64,000 bases of DNA. Source: Colius striatus (taxonomy: Eukaryota > Chordata > Aves > Coliiformes > Coliidae). The position numbers were made by a program, and so were the translations under genes. The first letter of the stretch is position 1; every line of letters begins with the position of its first letter. The stretch is taken from assembly GCF_028858725.1 (NCBI RefSeq), contig NC_084759.1, positions 135,576,171-135,640,170 of the forward strand, given 5' to 3'. The notes beneath the pieces were generated by a model. It had not been told where the DNA came from. It searched no databases and was given only the letters and a program-made list of their open reading frames with translations. Shown one piece after another: positions 57,471 through 64,000 of this stretch.

Positions 57471-60400
57471 AGTTTACCACCACAATTAGCTAAAGAGGTC
57501 GGGAAGCGTTATCTCTGTTCCCCAGGGCCAGAAGGAATGTGGAAAGGAATCGCTGCGAAGAAGTTGAGAAAAAAAAAAAATCAAGCGTTTTACACGTAAT
57601 CTTCCGGGGCAAAGTTGCTCGAGTCGGTGGTATCCGATTTTCATGCTGTCTTGTTTTTTTCCCTGCAGCCGACTTCAGGTGACTTTTGTGGTTGAACGAA
57701 TCTCGACGGGACAATGGCGCGCCTGAGGTCATACACGAATGCTTTGGCAGGAACAAGGAATGTAACTTGATGCAGTGCCACAACCGCTCCTCCTCCCCCT
57801 CCATCTGCTTAGGCCCGATCTGTATCGCACTCTATCAGACTATTTTGGCATATCCCAGGAGAGCATCACTTTAAAATTATAATAGATAGGACTCGTGAAA
57901 TGATCATGAGTGGAGTTTTGTGCCTTATTAAAGTAACAAGCACATCCATCGCTGTAACAGTAAGATGTCCTCAACAGATAAACTGAAAAAGTGGGTATTA
58001 TGATTTGCCACTGTTGCTGAACAGAGAAGCAAGTGATTTGTTGAAAATCCCACAGGACCAATACATAAAAAACAGGAAAGAATAGCAAATAATTTCTCCT
58101 AATGCTGTAACATTACTTCTTAATAGCTGTGAAGGAAGAAAGCAGCGGCAAAACACTGAATCATACACATTGAGTTTCACTGGAGGAAAAACAAAGCTTT
58201 AGGTTCTTCATCACGTATGCTTAAGTCTTTCTCACAAGAGGGAAAACAGAATTCCAGAGTCCTCACAAAGAAGTCACTGGGTGAAATGTAATTAGGCAGA
58301 GAGCCTAGCCCTTCCTGTCTAAGGCTATGATTACCTTATTTTTTTTTTCCCTGTTGTTGTGCCTAATTTAAGGTTTTATTGATTTTGTTGCCAGGTATTT
58401 TGCCAGGTTAGTAATAACTGGACTAATTCTATCTCACCAAGCAGCCAAACAAGTGCTGGTGCCAGCATGAGAGGGCACAAGTGGTGAGGAAAGAGTGAAA
58501 CCTGCTTTTCTGGGCAGCAATACAGATTCAAGATGGCTTTAAGTGACTGTGTGTGACCTACTTTGCTTCTTTAATTGTTTGACATTGCAAAGTGTTCCCT
58601 GGAGGGGAAGAAATGAATAAAGCCATCCACATGACACTTCAGGTAAGAAAAATCAATCCTCCATAATCAAAGCAGGAAGATGCACAGCTGAACTTTAAGA
58701 AAATAAGGGAGAAGGGAGGATAAGAGGTACAGAAGAAGCTAGAGAAGGATCAGAGCAAGTTTTTTCATTCCTGATGCAGAACCAAGGGGCTGTAACCCGC
58801 CAGCATCTGTTGTGAGGAACGTTCAGCACTGTGTTATATCCGTATTGGACAGGATCCTTCTCTCTACTTTGTGCTTGAATGCTCTCTCCATAGCATTCAA
58901 CAATCATTTATCATAGTACTATTTAAAAAGGAGGAAAATGCCTCTTTCCTATCTGCAAGATCTTAAAGCTTTTAAAGGCAGGCCGCACTACTTACCATGT
59001 GTTACAACAGCTTTCCTAGGCTCTCCTTTAGTTCAGGCCTTTTTTTTCCTCACAATTTTAAAAGTGGCGGGTATTTAACCCTCAGCCCTGAAGCACTTGT
59101 GACCTAAATAGATGAGGCAGGTGCAGGACTTCAGAAGAAAGATTACTCCCTCTTTGTGCTCTTAGTTATTATTTATTGTTCTAGATGATGGAGGATTGAG
59201 GCACAGAGCAGTGAATAGATCTCCCCAAAGTCACAGGGAAATTCTTCTTGTGACAGGTCACAGTTTCAAAGTTCATTTTTTGATGAAGCACAGTTTTCCA
59301 GAAAAACAAACCCTAGTGTTAAGGGACACAGTCTAAATAAATTTTCCTGCTGACCTTCGTACAATTACAACTTTTGTATGTGTATGTACATTTTAATCAC
59401 AATTAACTTTTGACTTGTGTACATAGTCTCTAATTACATAAGTCTGAGATACTGCACTATCTGCATCTGTCTCATCATCTTCTTCAAACACATAAAAGTA
59501 GGTAGGATTTCCCTGCTATTTCTCTTTTTTGCAAAACTGAAAATAAACCTGATTAGAAACAGAGATCTTACTTGAAAAACTCTTCCCCACAGCAAAATGT
59601 TGATGGTCTGATGGCCATGGTCTGATGATGGCTGTAGTCCTAAGGTGGTAAACATCATGAAGAATATAGTATGGGAAGGTATGGAAATACGTACATTGCA
59701 AGAACATGGGATGTAGGCCTGGTGTCAGGATAATATAAAGTAAAAGGTGATCTTGCACTGTGTTAGACTTGGTAGATTAGGTCATCAGACTGCAGGATGG
59801 ATATGCTATAAATACTTTTTCCTATGATTGTAATGGAGAAAAAAAAATTAGTTGTCCAGCCTTGCAAAAAGCGGAGAACTGAATTAACCTACTGGAAATC
59901 ACAAAGTGCTGACACATGCAATACTGGCAGATGCTGAATTAAAATTCTGGCTTGCCTATATTTCAATTGTGTGTTTATTTATCTGGATTTTTCATTTGAA
60001 GGGAATATAGATCACCCAATAAATAAAAATTATCTTGAAGCAGCAGTTTCTTCAAGCTTCTTTCACCCCAGTTTTATTTGAAGGAATAGTTCCTTATTTT
60101 TGGCAATGGGCCTCGTTTCTCTTTGTTTTTTTATTAAAAATTATACAGTGTTACATAGATAAGGCATCCTTAATAGTTAAGTGTTTTATAATGTAGTTAA
60201 TAAAACCCCAAATATATATCACATGCAGGTGTGCACAAGTGTGCAGCAATCACCTGCACTTCCTAGGGTTAGTATAAGAGGTAACACGATGGAAACCTTT
60301 CTCTCTTTAAATAAAACTTTCTTATTAGCTCATCATAATGGCCTGTATTTAAAAAATTATCTCTATTTTGGGGCTCTTGTGTGTGTAGGTTCCCCCAGTA

Positions 60401-63400
60401 TTTCCAACTGCTTGCATCAGTATGCAGAAACTGAACAAGAAAGCATGTCTGAGCGCCGTGGCAAGTGAACAAATGGAGCTTCTTCCTGCAAACATACATC
60501 ATGGTGGAGTGAGACCTTTGTTTCAATTTTTGGGACTATAGTGCAAAAGGAATGAAATGTGATGGTCTTATTGATTGGATTTCTTTGCTGTCAGACAAAA
60601 CAAATAGTTTCAACATTTTGCAGTTAAGTAAGTAATAGCACTCGGTTTGTAACAACTAAACTGAATTGACAGCTTTGTCTCGTTAAAAAGTTCAGGAGAA
60701 AAGACAACTGCTAAATAAAGTTATATGACATAAAAAGGGCAACACAGTACTTATGTGACATGCACATCTGTCTCCAGCAAAGTACCTGGCTTGGGAAGAA
60801 CCTTCCCTCCCTCGCTTGCCCTCACTGATGCTTCATATCCTTGCACATATTGTTTCCCTCTTCTCCCTACTGTACCAGTGTAAGTGTTGGGAAAGTCTTG
60901 TAGGATCTCTGTCATCACTTTGTTGAAATAAAGTCTTAAAGAAACATTTCCTACTCCAATACAGTCCAATTTGTACACCATCCATGGATAAATAGAAGAC
61001 TGTCTTCCATAAGGACCATTCAGCCAATGCCTTCCAAATGCAAGCCACAATACATAGAACTGGAAGTTTGTATGACATACAGACAGTGATTTTTACCAGT
61101 AGATGAATTTCCATACAATAAGGATGATTAATGTTCTCTGAACTGGTTAGCTGCTCATAAAAATTAGTATTCCTAAGATTTTTAGAGTGGATTTTGTTCA
61201 TTGTATGTCTGAAGAAGTGAATATAGCTTTGTCAGCCTAACAGCTCTCCAGACACAAGTGCAAGGGCCCATTCACATTGAAACACTTTTTACATTAATTC
61301 AATCACCCTCTCTAATGACATACTGTAGCACATCTGCCTAAAGAGTGATGTGTGCCACCACAATTCGTCTTGGTACAAAGACTTTTATGTAGTGCTGTAT
61401 AGTATTATGTAATGTATTACAGTAGGTTTTTCAGTAGTGATTCATGTAGAAACACATATAATCTCTTATTAATTACTTCTGAAGAAGATTCACAACTGCA
61501 GGACCTAATACTTCTTTGGGTGTCAATTCCAGTTTTCTTCCTATGCATGTCACACTTGGAGAAGGTACTGTAACATTTGAATCTCCTACATCTAGACATT
61601 GCTTACAGTGAATTTTGCTAAAGAACAGATTCATCTCTCCCACTCCCTTCCACCTAGACATTCACTTACATGATCACACAATTTGCCTTGTTAAGAATTA
61701 CCCTAATTCTGAAGGCAGACAGAGGGCATTTCTGCCTGTTTTACAGAAACATGCTTCTGCCCATGGTCTCTGCTGTAGTCACAGGCTTCCAAGTGCTGCC
61801 TTTGAAGCAGATTGCTGATGTTAAGGGTCAAGGCTGGCTGACCATTCTCCTTTTTGGAAAATGTCCATCGATAGCTTAACTAACCTTTGCCATATTGCAC
61901 TCTGGACCCATACTGCTCTGCAGTTCACAGAGCAAGCTTTTTGGAAAATACTGTGAACAGAACTGAGCTTCCAGTGAGCATTATTTAACACATTTCCCAG
62001 TACTGACAAATGTTTGGCTCCATTGCTACAGCCAAGTCATGTGTAAAGGCTTGGAAGGATGCACTTGGCGCTGAACGCAATGAGGACTCATGGTGGTAGA
62101 GATCTGCTGATGGAAGTTGGCAGAAAGCAATCAATCAGGCAATGTGGGGGAGCATCCCACTCTTCCTGGTGTTGGCTTTATGGGGAGAGGGGATAGAACT
62201 GTTGATGGATGCAGCAGAGTATGAGGATTAGAATGCTGCAGAGACTCCTGGAGTGTCCTCAGTCATAGCTTATTTCACCTGACCAGTTTATGTCCTGAGA
62301 GGTGGCAAGTGGCCGCAGCACATGGGCTGCCCCCCAGAGAAGGCATGGTAGCTTAGCACTCTGTCAGCCTGGTGGACTTGGTCATGGAGGCATGTAAGTA
62401 TCTATGCTAGGCTGATCTCACTGAAATGTATCCTCTATTCCAAATTAAGGGATTTTCAAAATATGAAATAGAACTTACTGCCTTTAAAATCACACACAGT
62501 GGCATGCTGAGAAGGTCTGTGCTGTGAGTCCACAGTGCCCCTTGACTCTGATAATCTGTTCCTGTGGTTAGAGGGTTTTGCATGGCAAAAAACTTCATTG
62601 CTAAAAATGGAAACAGTCCCACAAAGTGACTGGGGTTACATTTTCCAATAGTGGTCCTAGAGGGTGGTACACAAAGGTCAGGTAAGACATCCATGAACAC
62701 ATTTTGAATCTTCTCCTTCAAACTGTAAACATATCCTAGTTATTCAACCAATTGAGCTTCCACTTTGGTTTGCAATACTGTTGGCAAAGTGAGACATAAG
62801 CTTTAGGACAAATGTAACAAATACCTTTGGTATGGATCTAACAGGTGCCCTCTTATAATTTCTATGATCCTTTTTGACTATTGTGAGGAATTGTTTCCCT
62901 TCACACACGTGGTTACTATGGACTGAAGGAAAAGACAGTATGCTGGCTTTATGTTTGGAATTAGGTAATGTCACCTGGCAGATTACAATGCAAACTCATT
63001 ATTCCAAAGCTGGGCCAAATGAGCAGAGATCAGATGTTGCTTTCTGATTTTCTGGCTCCATCGAAGTACCATTATATTGGATATCAATGCCACTTGCTTT
63101 TAAACCAAGAAACCAAGACACAGAAACTTACTTCTGAAGGTCAGTCCCAAAGCAAGTTTAACATGTAACACATATTCTCATTACTCATGCCACCTCCTCC
63201 ATGCTCTTACCTACCACACACACCCACTGCTGTGTGCATGTTACATCATGTGACTGATGCTGTACAAAGTAAGGAAATGATCACACAACAGGCTTGAACA
63301 GGAAACCCCAGATATCCAGGAATCTTGGAAGTGATCATGGACTGGCCAGAAGGCAAAGATTTCGGAATGTCACCAGAGAAGGAGGTGACACATGCTGAAG

Positions 63401-63499
63401 AGACCTCACTGTATAATAAGCTGCCAGAAAATGAGAATTGTTATGTCCCATTCACTGATGGGTCATGTCATGTTGTGAGAAAGCACAGGAGGTAGAAGG
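57471..63499. other. LDHB upstream flank
   Basis: 6 kb with no recognised gene, exon or repeat on either strand. In other amniotes KCNJ8 and ABCC9 lie on this side of LDHB, but no potassium-channel or ABC-transporter exon could be found here. Confidence 0.7.
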
Positions 63500-64000
63500 T
63501 GGCTGTATGGAGTTCCCTGTGACAAGTTGCAGAAGTTTTGGATTTTGCACGAGAATGATGTTGACAATATACTGATGTTTTGGTAGCTGCTAAGTAGTGC
63601 TTATCCAAAGTCAAGGACTTTTCAGTTTCCCATGCTCTGCCATCAAGTAGGTGCATAGAAGCTGGGAGGGAGAATGGCCAGGACAACTGCAGGGCTATTC
63701 CATACCACAGAACATCATGGCCAGTACATAAACTGGGGAGGTTGTCCTGGAGGAAATGATCACTGCTCGAGGATTGGCTAGGCATCAGTCAATGGGTGAT
63801 GAACATTGTGCGTCACTTGGTTTTGGAAGGTTTTATTTATCTCTCTTTTTATTCTTCCTTTTTAATTATTATTGTTATTATTATATATTATTTATATATT
63901 TTTAAAAATTATTGCAATTGTTAAACTGTTCTTATCTCAACCCACAAGCTTTACTTTTGTTTTTTCCCTGATTCTCCTCTCTAACCCTACTAGGGAAGGC
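63500..64000 (+). mobile_element. ERV LTR, ERVL-like, cut by right window edge
   Basis: It contains TACTGATGTTTTGGTAGCTG, CAAGGACTTTTCAGTTTCCC, GGCTATTCCATACCACAGAA, a TA-rich strip at about 63865-63915 and CTTATCTCAACCCACAAGC. It is the reverse complement of the LTR at 11959-12540 over several blocks. The 5' limit is diffuse, between about 63465 and 63530. The 3' end lies outside the window. Confidence 0.8.

Noticed and set aside
56285..57489. Long overlapping ORFs on both strands (up to 221 codons) around the LDHB promoter
   Set aside because: They sit in a CpG island where stop codons are rare. They overlap one another on opposite strands and lack any recognisable domain.
57471..63499. 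Possible KCNJ8 exons upstream of LDHB, expected from synteny
   Set aside because: No potassium-channel signature such as the GFG filter was found on the minus strand. The gene probably lies further right.

Overview
The window is vertebrate nuclear DNA and almost certainly from a bird. It is AT-rich, and its coding exons are short, bounded by GT-AG splice sites and separated by long introns. The interspersed repeats are CR1 LINE 3' ends carrying the usual 8-bp (ATTCTATG-like) tail, plus solo or fragmentary endogenous-retrovirus LTRs of avian type. Two well-supported protein-coding genes are present, both on the minus strand, in the order known from other amniotes (GYS2 then LDHB). I cannot name the species.

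Layout. Positions 7-34190 hold the first eight coding exons of GYS2, liver glycogen synthase. Exon 8 lies at the extreme left edge, and the remaining exons, which carry the C-terminal catalytic half, are outside the window. About 34.2-45.2 kb is intergenic, with one long CR1 copy and small tandem duplications. Positions 45196 to about 57.1 kb hold the complete LDHB gene (lactate dehydrogenase B, heart type): seven coding exons adding to 1002 nt (333 residues plus stop), a non-coding first exon in a CpG island, and a canonical poly(A) signal. About 57.2-64 kb is flanking DNA with no recognised gene; the right edge cuts into an ERV LTR.

Function. GYS2 adds glucose from UDP-glucose to glycogen in liver. 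LDHB interconverts lactate and pyruvate with NAD. Both are cytosolic carbohydrate enzymes, but they are separate transcription units and nothing in the sequence links their regulation. The two promoters differ: GYS2 has an AT-rich region with TATA-like and CCAAT-like motifs, while LDHB has a TATA-less CpG island with GC boxes and a CCAAT box.

I found no undescribed biological system. The most notable structure is a perfect 180-bp head-to-tail duplication in LDHB intron 2. Others are an everted nuclear-receptor-like palindrome in GYS2 intron 4, a short tandem duplication between the genes, and two homologous LTRs in opposite orientation that share a long identical stretch.
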